The notes under the pieces were generated by a model. That model did no database searches. It was not told where the DNA came from and saw nothing but the letters and a program-made list of their open reading frames with translations. The position numbers and the translations under genes are program-made. Shown piece after piece: positions 41,138-49,981 of a stretch of DNA of 64,000 bases. The DNA is taken from assembly GCA_002423585.1 (NCBI GenBank), contig DIWS01000013.1, positions 1 through 64,000 on the forward strand, written 5' to 3'. How positions within the stretch are numbered: position 1 is the stretch's first letter; every line of letters starts with the position of its first letter. This DNA is from Actinobacteria bacterium UBA6100. GTDB taxonomy: Bacteria; Actinomycetota; Coriobacteriia; Anaerosomatales; Anaerosomataceae.

Positions 41138-44100
41138 ATGATCCGAAGGCGCTGGCCGTCAGTCAATGTGCTGCTGGCGGTGGTGATGGTGGTCGGCTCG
41201 GTGGCGATCATGCCGGCTTCAGCCGCAGTGGGTGGTCTGATCTGGGAGCGCCCCAGTGATCCGGGGACGAGTCCGTTCGATGTAGTGGTGGACGTCGACG
41301 GGAGTTACTACGTCTCCTGTCCGGGCAGCGCTTCTCTTGAGAAGTTCTCCAGCGATGGTACGCATCTGTGGACCTTCGATGTGATGGGCCATTACGAGGA
41401 CTACACCGCGCACGCCGATGTTGACGAAACGGGTGTGTACCTCAATATCGAGGGTGGCGGCACCGTCGCCAAGCTGGACAAGGCCACAGGCGCTGTCATC
41501 TGGACCGCATCGGGCATCCCCGGCGAGGCTCGCTCAGTGTGCGATGTCGCCGTCCACAACGGTTTCGTATTCGTCACTCAGCCTGGTCTCTGGGATTCCT
41601 GGTTCACGCTCGACGCATCAACCGGAGCGTACGTCGGTCCGGTCGGATACTCCACGCCGCATCCATCGGATGCGTTCTACTACGTGGAGGCGGACGACAC
41701 GGGCGTCTACGTCTGGGCGAACGAGGAGATCCTTCGGCGGATCGATGACGAGCTGAACGTCGTGTGGGAGGTGCCGCTCACTAACGCAGGCGGCATGGTG
41801 CTCGATGGCGCCGGCTTCCTCTACGTTCCGGATGACCGCGAGGGCACAGTACGCAAGATCTCCATCGCCGACGGCTCGATCGTTGCCACACTGTACGGAC
41901 AGGACGGTTGCGTCGGTGTCGGCTTCCTGGACGGAGTGCTTTACACCACCTCGTCATCGGATGATGTGGTCCGCACGTACGCCGAACCGTGGCCCGACCC
42001 CTCCGCACCTCAGGATGTCACCGGGCTCACATCGCCCACGCATCCCTCACCCGAAAGCTGGTACGAGAACGACAGCCCCGGATTCGTGTGGGATTTCGAT
42101 CCCACGCGTCTGTACAGCTGGAGTATCGATCAGGACCCTGAGGGCGTTCCGGACGTCACGGCTGACAGCGTGGTCCTGGCGGGAGACGCCATTCTGGGCT
42201 CCACGGTCACCTACCCGGCGCCGTACGATCCCCAGTCCGTCGTCGTGGGCGATTTCGACGAAGACGGCGAGATGGACTTCGCGGCTGGCATCGATGACAG
42301 CGACTTCGGCGTCATCGTCTACCTGAACAAGGGCGACGGCGTCTTCGAGACCGACGAAACCATCCTCGAGGACTCCCAGTACGCGGAGGGATTGTATGCC
42401 GAGGATCTGAACGTGGCGGATATCGACGGCGATGGCAACCTGGACATCGCGTTCTACAATGAGGTGACCCCCGATCTGGGGATCATCTGGGGCAACGGCG
42501 ATGGCACGTTCAGTGATGTCTCTTCGTATTCAACAGCCAGCGGAGTGAACCTGTACGGCCTGACGGTGGGGGACCTCGACCATTCTGGCGGTCTCGATAT
42601 CGCCGTGAACCTTGACGACTCGGACGCCATCGAGGTTTGGCTGGGTCTTTCCGAAGACCACCGGGCATTCGACAAGACCCGGGTCGTGATCCCCGCAGAG
42701 GAGCTCACGCTCCGGGCGATCACTCACCTCGACTTGGACGCCGATACGTACGCTGACCTGGTCTTCGCTACCGGGGACGGCGATATGATCGCGGCGATCA
42801 ACGATGGTGCGGGGGTGTTCAGCAGCGATGCGATGTCCATCGTGGCGACGACCGATGACGGCAACGCCGTCCGCATGTTCAGAGTCGCCGACGTCAACGA
42901 TGACGGGTATGACGATGTGGTCGCGTTCAGTTCGTACTCGCAGCTCGTGCTCCTCGGCGATGGCTCCGGTGGTCTGAGCGAATCGTTCGACATCACGGCG
43001 TACCTCAACGAGATGGATGTCACCTCCACGTTCCGGGCGTTCGCCGTGGGCGATATCGATGCCGATGGCATCCTCGATCTGGCATTCGGTGACGAGGACG
43101 CATCAGCAGTGCGCGCGCTGCGAGGTCTGGGTGACGGGACGTTCGAGGGCGCCGGTATGGCCGCTGTGGACTCCCTGCGCAGTGGCGGGCGCGGCATCGC
43201 ATCTGCCGATCTCGACGGGGACGGGCGTGCTGATGTCTGCGTTGCGGGTGGTGGAGAGATCCACGTGCTGCGCGGTGTGGTGCCATCGGAGTTCAACACT
43301 GAGACCGGTCCCCTTGAGGACGGCACCTGGTACTTCCACGTCCGCGAGATCAATGAGGGCCCTGAGGGGTGGCGGGGCGGCGAGACCGCCACGTTCCAGG
43401 TGAACATCGGAGGCGACTCAGACGAGCCGGTCGCCCAGACCATCGATAACGGTACTCTCAAGCTCAGCGTGAACCCTGATGGCACACCCGAGGCCTATGT
43501 GTGGGGCCTTACGGAGGGCGCCGACCCGGGTGATGAGGACTGGATCGGCCAGTACTACGACGATGATGGTTGGGGCAGCGTGCTGTGGGTCGATGGCGAT
43601 TCGTTCAGTACCGGTTACGCGGCGGCCGATCAGGACTTTGAAATGGTCAGCAACGAGGTCGTGGACCTCGTCGAAGGCAAGCAGATAGTGACGATCCTGT
43701 CGGCGATGGACGGGGAGTTCATCTTCACCCAGACGTTCACTCTCATGGACGGCGATCGCTTCTACACAAAGGACTGGAAGATCGAGAACGTCGGTGACGA
43801 AGATCGCAGCAACCTGCGCTTCTACCATGGCGGCGATACGTACTTCGGCGGCGAAGATGACGCGTCGTCGTACTTCGATGCGGGGAAGAGCATGGTGTAC
43901 GTCCGCAACAACCTGTTCAACAACTGGGGCATCATGGGATTCTTCGCGAACCCGGGATCGCCTGCGGATCACTACTTTGGTGGCCATTACGACGACGGGA
44001 ACTACTACGCTGGGCAAGGCGAGAGTCTACCCGACACGGTGGATGATGAGTTCCAGGACGCGGGCTACTACCTGCAGTGGGATCGCGACGTGCTGCTCGC

Positions 44101-45226
44101 CGGGCGCAGCTGGTCGATCCGGGCCTACGAGATCTGGACTCCCGGCGGCCCCCTGCAGGTTCTCGCGCCCAGTCCGCAGGGCGTGCTTCCCGGTATCACG
44201 GTGGACCTGCCGTTCACGCTTCACAATCTGAGCGAGGTACCGCAAGATATCGAGCTCTCGGTCGACGCGAGTGACGGTTGGACTGCCGAGGTCGTGGGCG
44301 ACACCACACCGTTCATCGGTGCGGTCGAGCGGTACGAGATCACCGTGAGGGTGACCGTGCCGGCCGAAGCGGCGGGCAGCGCGGACATAACGCTCTCGGT
44401 CACCGGACCTGAGTCCAACAGCTCGGGCACCACGACCCTGTCGATAGCGGACGTGGACCTTGGCCTTCCGGGCGAAGTGGCATTCACTGCACAGCCTGGC
44501 GAGCTGGTGTGGCAGAACGTGGTCATCATGAACAACGGCGACGGACCGGTCACCCTCGGCACCCTGTCGATGGAGGCGCCGTTCGGCAGCTTCGATGACT
44601 CGGCACACGGCGCGACCATCCCTGCAGGGGAGTCGCTCACAGTGCAGGTGGGTTTCTGGCCGGATGCCGGGGGGTCGTTCACCGGCGCACTCGTGATCCC
44701 CGTGGTGTCGCCGGAGTTCGTGACCTACACCGTGCCGCTGACAGGTAACGCGTCTGTCCCACGGACCTCACTGCCCGCGCCCGTGTATCGCTTCTACAGC
44801 CCCGTGAGCGGTGCGCACTTCTATACGATGTCCGCCGAGGAGCGTGACGTGGCGATCGCCACGTGGCCGGACGTGTGGACGTACGAGGGTATCGCGTTCT
44901 CCGTGGATCCGCTCAATGACACAGTGCCAGTCCACCGCTTCTACAACCGCTTCAATCGGAGTCACTTCTACACGGCATCCGATGAGGAGAAGGCATGGGT
45001 CGAGCTCTTGTACCGGTCCGTCTACAGCTACGAGGGTACCGGCTTCCCGGCATCGCTCACGCCGGGACCGGGCAAGGCGCCTGTGTATCGCTTCTACAGT
45101 CCTGTCCGTCGCACGCATTTCTACACCATATCCGAGGATGAGAAGGCGACGGTCATCGCGACCATGTCTGACGTCTATCGCTATGAGGGCGTCGGCTACT
45201 ACGTGACGGTGGCGCTGCCGGACTAG
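41138..45226 (+). CDS. Large secreted multidomain protein (beta-propeller, FG-GAP, three DUF5648-like repeats)
   Basis: 1362 residues. Signal peptide (RRRWPSVNVLLAVVMVVGSVAIMPASA); a PQQ/NHL-like beta-propeller (~35-300); a long FG-GAP/VCBS region (~360-730) with many DxDxDGxxD-type calcium-binding segments such as DFDEDGEMDFA, DIDGDGNLDIA and DADGILDLAFGD; an unassigned beta-rich domain; Ig-like regions (~1015-1200). At the end are three tandem repeats (starting ~1213, 1264, 1314) of the RFYSP-(n)-HFYT type found in DUF5648. No sortase signal is seen. AGGAGGT lies upstream of ATG 41138. Probably surface-associated adhesion or matrix protein. Confidence 0.8.
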   Translation: MIRRRWPSVNVLLAVVMVVGSVAIMPASAAVGGLIWERPSDPGTSPFDVVVDVDGSYYVSCPGSASLEKFSSDGTHLWTFDVMGHYEDYTAHADVDETGVYLNIEGGGTVAKLDKATGAVIWTASGIPGEARSVCDVAVHNGFVFVTQPGLWDSWFTLDASTGAYVGPVGYSTPHPSDAFYYVEADDTGVYVWANEEILRRIDDELNVVWEVPLTNAGGMVLDGAGFLYVPDDREGTVRKISIADGSIVATLYGQDGCVGVGFLDGVLYTTSSSDDVVRTYAEPWPDPSAPQDVTGLTSPTHPSPESWYENDSPGFVWDFDPTRLYSWSIDQDPEGVPDVTADSVVLAGDAILGSTVTYPAPYDPQSVVVGDFDEDGEMDFAAGIDDSDFGVIVYLNKGDGVFETDETILEDSQYAEGLYAEDLNVADIDGDGNLDIAFYNEVTPDLGIIWGNGDGTFSDVSSYSTASGVNLYGLTVGDLDHSGGLDIAVNLDDSDAIEVWLGLSEDHRAFDKTRVVIPAEELTLRAITHLDLDADTYADLVFATGDGDMIAAINDGAGVFSSDAMSIVATTDDGNAVRMFRVADVNDDGYDDVVAFSSYSQLVLLGDGSGGLSESFDITAYLNEMDVTSTFRAFAVGDIDADGILDLAFGDEDASAVRALRGLGDGTFEGAGMAAVDSLRSGGRGIASADLDGDGRADVCVAGGGEIHVLRGVVPSEFNTETGPLEDGTWYFHVREINEGPEGWRGGETATFQVNIGGDSDEPVAQTIDNGTLKLSVNPDGTPEAYVWGLTEGADPGDEDWIGQYYDDDGWGSVLWVDGDSFSTGYAAADQDFEMVSNEVVDLVEGKQIVTILSAMDGEFIFTQTFTLMDGDRFYTKDWKIENVGDEDRSNLRFYHGGDTYFGGEDDASSYFDAGKSMVYVRNNLFNNWGIMGFFANPGSPADHYFGGHYDDGNYYAGQGESLPDTVDDEFQDAGYYLQWDRDVLLAGRSWSIRAYEIWTPGGPLQVLAPSPQGVLPGITVDLPFTLHNLSEVPQDIELSVDASDGWTAEVVGDTTPFIGAVERYEITVRVTVPAEAAGSADITLSVTGPESNSSGTTTLSIADVDLGLPGEVAFTAQPGELVWQNVVIMNNGDGPVTLGTLSMEAPFGSFDDSAHGATIPAGESLTVQVGFWPDAGGSFTGALVIPVVSPEFVTYTVPLTGNASVPRTSLPAPVYRFYSPVSGAHFYTMSAEERDVAIATWPDVWTYEGIAFSVDPLNDTVPVHRFYNRFNRSHFYTASDEEKAWVELLYRSVYSYEGTGFPASLTPGPGKAPVYRFYSPVRRTHFYTISEDEKATVIATMSDVYRYEGVGYYVTVALPD

Positions 45227-45246
45227 ACGCCTTCGTGTGATGAACC

Positions 45247-45279
45247 GAGGAGGCCGCACGCATGTTGTGCGGCCTCCTC
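45247..45279 (+). terminator. Hairpin terminator after the large secreted protein
   Basis: A perfect 13-bp stem (45247-45259 with 45267-45279), 7-base loop, followed by TTGCTG. It is placed 20 bases after the stop codon and before the convergent gene ending at 45322, so it may serve both directions. Confidence 0.65.
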
Positions 45280-45321
45280 TTGCTGCGGGGCTCGTGATGA
45301 TGCCTCACACCGTGCTGCGCG

Positions 45322-45948
45322 TCAGTCCGCCACCGCGATCATCTCCACGCGTGTGAGCACGCCGCTTTCGACCGTGATCCTCCACTGGTCGCGGAACGCA
45401 TCAGGCATCGCAGTGGTCGAGCCCGCCGCATAGTCGCGGAGCTGCTGGATGGTCGCCGAGTGGGTCTCGAGTCCCTCCACACCGCCAGTGTTGTAGGTGA
45501 TGACCGCGGCATCTGAGAGCGGGATGGAATCTGGTGTCTCGGATTCATTCACGTACAGGATGCCGTTGCCTGGCACTGTCATCCCGTGCGCGGTGGCGTA
45601 TGCGCTCGCTTCGGCGCCCGTGAAGATGTCGAACAGGTCGAGGCTCGCCTCCCACGCACCGGGTGCACCGGTCACGGCGCGAACGTATGCGTAACGCACG
45701 TAGGTGGGACCTGGCGGCTGTGCGGACGGCGACTCGGGTTCGACCTCCGCCTCGACGGCAGGTCCTTCGCTCTCAGATTCCGATGCCACGGTAGCCTCTT
45801 CGTCCGGCGACTGATCGTCACCGGACATGCGGGACGCGAGATACCACGCCGTCCCACCGGCTATCGCGGCAACCGCCATGAGCGCCACGATGAGTAGCCA
45901 CACAGGGATGCCGCGCCCTGGCGTCGTCCCCGTCGTGTTCGCGCTCAT
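45322..45948 (-). CDS. Membrane-anchored protein, paralogue 1 of a tandem family
   Basis: 208 residues. One N-terminal membrane helix (VWLLIVALMAVAAIAGGTAWYLA), an acidic Ser/Glu/Pro linker and a ~120-residue extracytoplasmic domain. The domain has the pattern shared by its neighbours: hydrophobic strand, then LFDIFTGAEASAYATAHG, then NGILYVNESETPDSIPLS, a conserved W, and a final strand ITVESGVLTRVEMI. No known function. ATG 45948 has AGGAG 5 bases upstream. Last of four paralogous genes. Confidence 0.7.
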   Translation of the reverse strand: MSANTTGTTPGRGIPVWLLIVALMAVAAIAGGTAWYLASRMSGDDQSPDEEATVASESESEGPAVEAEVEPESPSAQPPGPTYVRYAYVRAVTGAPGAWEASLDLFDIFTGAEASAYATAHGMTVPGNGILYVNESETPDSIPLSDAAVITYNTGGVEGLETHSATIQQLRDYAAGSTTAMPDAFRDQWRITVESGVLTRVEMIAVAD

Positions 45949-45957
45949 CACAGCTCC

Positions 45958-46668
45958 TTAAGGCTCGTAGTACGGATCGCGCGGCTGCTCCTCGATGACC
46001 GTCACATGACCGTCCTCGATGGTGAGCCAGTAGTAGCGGTTGAGCAGGCGGTCCTCGTCCTCGTACATGTAGATCCGGTCGTAGAACACGCCGAATGTGC
46101 TGATCTGCTTGGCCATACCCGGACCGTAGAAGCCGATTGCCGGCATATCCGGCCACGTGTACATCCATACGACAGGCTGGGCGCCCTGGAGGATCCGATA
46201 CGAGCCGATCGAGTGGTCTTCATTCCGGGCGTACCAGTAGTTGGCGTTGTAGTAGCCCATGTCACCGTTACTGCTCAGCCAGTCGAAGGCCTCTTGGCCC
46301 GTCAGGAACGCGGCTGTGTCGACATCGGCGTACAGCTCGGCCCACCCGCCGCCCGATTCGTCGCGGATACCCTTGAGCTGTCCGAAGATGCGGACCGGGC
46401 CCTCGTCGGAGGGTCCGGCATCAGGGATCTGGTCGCCGACAGCCGGCTGTGTCTGAGGTTCGGGTTGTGCGGCCGTGGGTGCCTCCACAACCTCCGGCTC
46501 CGTGGTGGCAGTCGCCTCGGGGGTCGTGGACGTCTCCGACTCGACAGCGTCATCGTCACGTGATGCGCGACCGATCGCATATGCGCCGCCGGCGATGAGA
46601 ACGAGCACGGCACCGGCCGCCACGACCACCAGTACCCGCTGGCTCTTGGTGAGTTCGGACCATTTCAT
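45958..46668 (-). CDS. Membrane-anchored protein, paralogue 2 (most divergent)
   Basis: 236 residues. N-terminal helix (RVLVVVAAGAVLVLIAGGAYAIG), Glu/Thr/Pro linker, then an aromatic-rich domain (FLTGQEAFDWLSSNGDMGYYNANYWYARNEDHSIGSYRI, ending YYWLTIEDGHVTVIEEQ). FLTGxEA and the closing strand WLTIEDGHVTVIEEQ tie it to the other three. Function unknown. GGGGTG precedes ATG 46668. Confidence 0.68.
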   Translation of the reverse strand: MKWSELTKSQRVLVVVAAGAVLVLIAGGAYAIGRASRDDDAVESETSTTPEATATTEPEVVEAPTAAQPEPQTQPAVGDQIPDAGPSDEGPVRIFGQLKGIRDESGGGWAELYADVDTAAFLTGQEAFDWLSSNGDMGYYNANYWYARNEDHSIGSYRILQGAQPVVWMYTWPDMPAIGFYGPGMAKQISTFGVFYDRIYMYEDEDRLLNRYYWLTIEDGHVTVIEEQPRDPYYEP

Positions 46669-46680
46669 AGGGCACCCCCA

Positions 46681-47355
46681 CTAGGGCACGTACTGTGCCT
46701 CTATCGCAGTGATCGTCGCGTCTGTGATCGTGACCCAGTAGATGCTGGCCCGGTAAGCACCCGCGGACGGACCGCTCAAAGCCGCGACCCACTGGTCCAG
46801 CGTGATGGTGTGGCCGTCCGAGTCGGACGTGCCATCGTCGTTCGTGACAACGGTCACAGGGATGCCTGGTCGGATCGGGAAATCCCTGAGCAAGGGATTG
46901 TCGTTCACGACGTAGTAGTCGTTCGGTGGGGGTGACTCGTCCCCGTGTGCGGTCGCCGCCGCTGCGGCTTCGGCTCCCGTGAGGAACAGGACGTAGTCGA
47001 TCCGGAGTACGTATGCGCCGGGAGAGCCGGTGACGGCTACCACCATGCCGGGCTGGCGCTCGCTGGTGGGAGTGGCGCTGCTGCCGCTTCCGGTCGGCGC
47101 TGCTGTGTCTGCCGGGGCGCTCTCAACTTCCGGAAGTGTCTCCGCCGCGTCATCGGTGACCACCTCGGCTGGCTCGTCCTGTGCGCCGTCAATCTCGGCT
47201 TCCGCGAGTCGATCACGTGTCATCGCGAGTTCCTCCTCGAGGTCATCGACCTCGAGGCCACGCACGAACCAACCGGCTATGGCGCCTACGGCGAGCGCGG
47301 CGATCACTCCGAGCATGATGAAGACGATCGTCTTTGTGCGCTGATTGTCGGCCAT
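46681..47355 (-). CDS. Membrane-anchored protein, paralogue 3
   Basis: 224 residues. One helix (TIVFIMLGVIAALAVGAIAGWFV), a short coiled-coil-like stretch (VDDLEEELAMTRDRLAEAE), an Ala/Thr/Pro linker and the shared domain: RIDYVLFLTGAEAAAAATAHG, DYYVVNDNPLLRDFPI, conserved TLDQWVAALSG and the terminal strand VTITDATITAIEAQYVP. GGGAGG precedes ATG 47355. Function unknown. Confidence 0.7.
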   Translation of the reverse strand: MADNQRTKTIVFIMLGVIAALAVGAIAGWFVRGLEVDDLEEELAMTRDRLAEAEIDGAQDEPAEVVTDDAAETLPEVESAPADTAAPTGSGSSATPTSERQPGMVVAVTGSPGAYVLRIDYVLFLTGAEAAAAATAHGDESPPPNDYYVVNDNPLLRDFPIRPGIPVTVVTNDDGTSDSDGHTITLDQWVAALSGPSAGAYRASIYWVTITDATITAIEAQYVP

Positions 47356-47443
47356 CAGGGCCTCCCTCCCGTGTGGCATCAGTCGGTATCTTCCCTCAAA
47401 CCGATGCGCATGAGCGGGTGGTCACGATGGAGAGTGGTCGCGC

Positions 47444-48127
47444 CTACGGTATGTAGAGCTGCTCCAGCAGCGTTACCGTCCCGTTAGTGAGCGTGAGGAT
47501 GTACGTGCCACTCCGATAGGTGTCCTCTTGCGGACCCGTGAAAGCGTCTGCCCACTCGGCGAGCGGCATGCTGCGGCCGAGCTCGTTCGGCTTCCCCGCT
47601 TCGTCCATGGTCACACGCACGACGAGGCCGGAGTCCACCGCGCGCTCACGGGTGAGGGGGTTGTCGTTCACCACGTAGAGGCCGCTTTCGGGCACGGTAT
47701 CACCATGCGCTTCCGCTGCCTGTTTCGCCTCGTCACCCATGACCAACCGCACGTAGTCGACCGTGACGATGTACGATCCGCCGGACTGCTTCACATCGGT
47801 GATCATGCCGGTGTACTGCTCGATAAGGGGCGGATCGGCATTGGGGTCGTACTCGGGGTCTGTGTCCCCGCCCTCAGGTTCGATGACGACGGTCGAGGTG
47901 TCTTCGGCCGTGCGGGTCGACTCGACGGATTGCGTGGCCTCATCCGAAGAGCCCGATGCGTCAGTGTCCTTCACCGGGGTGTTGCCATCGGGTCCGTAGA
48001 GAACGGCCCACCCGGCCCCGACGATGCCAAGGGCGACTACGACGCCGAGCACGATCATCCACGTTCTGTTCTTGCGGGGCTCGGGACGGTTGGTCTCGGT
48101 GGTCTGGGTGTTGGTGGTGTCGCTCAC
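47444..48127 (-). CDS. Membrane-anchored protein, paralogue 4
   Basis: 227 residues. A cytoplasmic Thr/Asn-rich start, one helix (WMIVLGVVVALGIVGAGWAVLYG), a Ser/Thr/Glu linker and the shared domain: TVDYVRLVMGDEAKQAAEAHG, SGLYVVNDNPLTRERAV, SMPLAEWADAFTG and the closing LTLTNGTVTLLEQLYIP. GTG 48127 is supported by GGAG 5 bases upstream. First gene of the tandem set, divergent from the ABC transporter at 48236. Confidence 0.7.
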   Translation of the reverse strand: MSDTTNTQTTETNRPEPRKNRTWMIVLGVVVALGIVGAGWAVLYGPDGNTPVKDTDASGSSDEATQSVESTRTAEDTSTVVIEPEGGDTDPEYDPNADPPLIEQYTGMITDVKQSGGSYIVTVDYVRLVMGDEAKQAAEAHGDTVPESGLYVVNDNPLTRERAVDSGLVVRVTMDEAGKPNELGRSMPLAEWADAFTGPQEDTYRSGTYILTLTNGTVTLLEQLYIP

Positions 48128-48235
48128 GTGCGCTCCAAACGTCAGGGTGGGAATGGCCATACCGGCGATGCCGGCCGCCGTCGCATAGGGTAAGTTTACA
48201 GGATGCGGTTTCCGGAGCCAAAGGAGCGCGTCGGT

Positions 48236-49168
48236 ATGGATGCGATCAGCACGCGGGGCCTCACGAAGTACTACGGGAGAACGCGGGGGGTGGAGGACCT
48301 CACCATGTGCGTTCCCGAGGGCGCGGTGTACGGTTTTCTGGGACCGAACGGAGCCGGGAAGACCACCACTATCCGGTGTCTACTAGGCATGCTCAAGCCC
48401 ACTGCCGGTACGTCAGACGTCCTGGGCGAGCGGATCACACTCGATGGTGCCACCTTGCGCCGTCGTATCGGATACGTCGCCGGCGAGGTCAAGTTGTACG
48501 ACAGGGAGACCGGGCACTGGCACCTGGACTACGTCGCAGGGTTCCGCGGGTCGAAGGGCGTGCTCACGAAGGACCTCCTCGATCGGTTCGATTTCGACCC
48601 CTCGAAGAAGGTCAAGGAGCTCTCCAAGGGCAACAAGCAGAAGCTCGCGCTCATACTCGGCATGGCGCACGACCCCGAACTCCTCATCCTCGATGAGCCC
48701 ACCAGCGGCCTCGATCCGCTCAACCAGGAGGCCGTCTACAGCGTGATCGACGAGAGGGTCGCGGCCGGACGCACCGTGTTCCTCTCAAGCCATGTGCTCT
48801 CCGAGGTCGAGCGCGTGTGCGATCGCGTGGGCATCATCCGCTCCGGTCGCCTTGTGGCCGAAGAGGGTGTGAAGGCGCTCCTCGGCAAGCGGCTCCGCGA
48901 GATCGAGGTGACGTTCGCCGAGCCGGTGGATCCCGGTTTCCTCGACGCGGTTCCCGGCATCGACAAGGTGCTCGCGGTGAGCGACACCGTTCTCTCCGCC
49001 CGCGCAAAGGGCGACGTGGTCGACGCAGTCATCAAACGCATCGCCGAGCGGCGGGTGGCCGACCTGCGCATCCAGCAGGCGAGCCTCGAAGACGTCTTCC
49101 TCGAGTACTACCGGGCCGCAGACGGTGATGAAGCGCATGTGCGCGCCGAGGGAGGGGAGGCGCGATGA
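48236..49168 (+). CDS. ABC-2-type transporter ATP-binding protein
   Basis: 310 residues. Walker A GPNGAGKTTT, Q-loop region, signature LSKGNKQKLALI, Walker B LLILDEPTSGLDP, switch His in FLSSHVL. The ~80-residue C-terminal extension is typical of DrrA/CcmA-type drug or lipid exporters. ATG 48236 has AAAGGAG upstream. The stop overlaps the permease start (ATGA). Confidence 0.9.
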   Translation: MDAISTRGLTKYYGRTRGVEDLTMCVPEGAVYGFLGPNGAGKTTTIRCLLGMLKPTAGTSDVLGERITLDGATLRRRIGYVAGEVKLYDRETGHWHLDYVAGFRGSKGVLTKDLLDRFDFDPSKKVKELSKGNKQKLALILGMAHDPELLILDEPTSGLDPLNQEAVYSVIDERVAAGRTVFLSSHVLSEVERVCDRVGIIRSGRLVAEEGVKALLGKRLREIEVTFAEPVDPGFLDAVPGIDKVLAVSDTVLSARAKGDVVDAVIKRIAERRVADLRIQQASLEDVFLEYYRAADGDEAHVRAEGGEAR

Positions 49169-49962
49169 ACTGGACACTGCTGCGTGGGACGCTGCACCAG
49201 CACCGCACCTCGATCTTCTGGTTCGCGTTCGGGCTCGTGAGCTACTCCTGGATGATGACCTGGTTCTATCCCCAGCTTGGCGGCACCCAGTACGCCGACA
49301 TGGTCGAGAGCCTGCCTCCCGAGATGCTCGCGATCTTCGGTGGCACCGAGGTGTCCTTCGCTTCGCTCGGCGGCTACTTCCAGACCGAATACCTCGGCCT
49401 CATGTGGATCATCATCGTCGCTTCGGCGCTCATGATCTTCGCAGCCCGTGCGTTTGCCGGTGAGATCGCCGAGGGCACGATGGAATTCGTCCTCACACAA
49501 CCGGTCTCCCGAGTGAAGGTGGCCGTCACACGCGCCGTCGCGCTCATCGGATACGCACTCGTGCTCGCGGTGTCGAGCTTCGCGCCCATAAAGATCTTCG
49601 GGCCGAAGTACGATATCGACCTCTCCTGGGGCACGTTCTGGCAGCTCTTCGCGTTCGGCATGCTGTTCATGCTCGCGATCGGCGGCCTGGCGCTCCTGCT
49701 GAGCTCGATGTTCCGCGGTGGGGGCAAGCCCGGCGGGATCGCCGCAGGCGTTCTGTTCTTGATGTGGATCGCCGATCTCGTGGCCAACGTGTCGGAGGTG
49801 GCCGAGGTCCTCGACCCCGTGAACCTCGTCACCTACTGGCAGCCCGGCAGGATCATCAACGGCGATCCGGTCGCCGATGCGGCATGGTGGCTCTACGGGA
49901 TCCTCGCTGCCGTGACCCTGGTGGGCTCGGTCGTGATCTTCTCGCGTCGCGACGTGGCGTAG
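49165..49962 (+). CDS. ABC-2-type transporter permease
   Basis: 265 residues with six hydrophobic segments (approx. 17-37, 77-98, 123-145, 168-188, 193-215, 238-258). GEIAEGTMEFVLTQPVSRVKVAVTRAVAL is the conserved ABC-2 segment between helices 2 and 3. Substrate unknown. It is translationally coupled to the ATPase and followed after 19 bases by the heavy-metal ATPase gene. Confidence 0.87.
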   Translation: MNWTLLRGTLHQHRTSIFWFAFGLVSYSWMMTWFYPQLGGTQYADMVESLPPEMLAIFGGTEVSFASLGGYFQTEYLGLMWIIIVASALMIFAARAFAGEIAEGTMEFVLTQPVSRVKVAVTRAVALIGYALVLAVSSFAPIKIFGPKYDIDLSWGTFWQLFAFGMLFMLAIGGLALLLSSMFRGGGKPGGIAAGVLFLMWIADLVANVSEVAEVLDPVNLVTYWQPGRIINGDPVADAAWWLYGILAAVTLVGSVVIFSRRDVA

Positions 49963-49981
49963 GCGAAGACCGGAGGGACGA

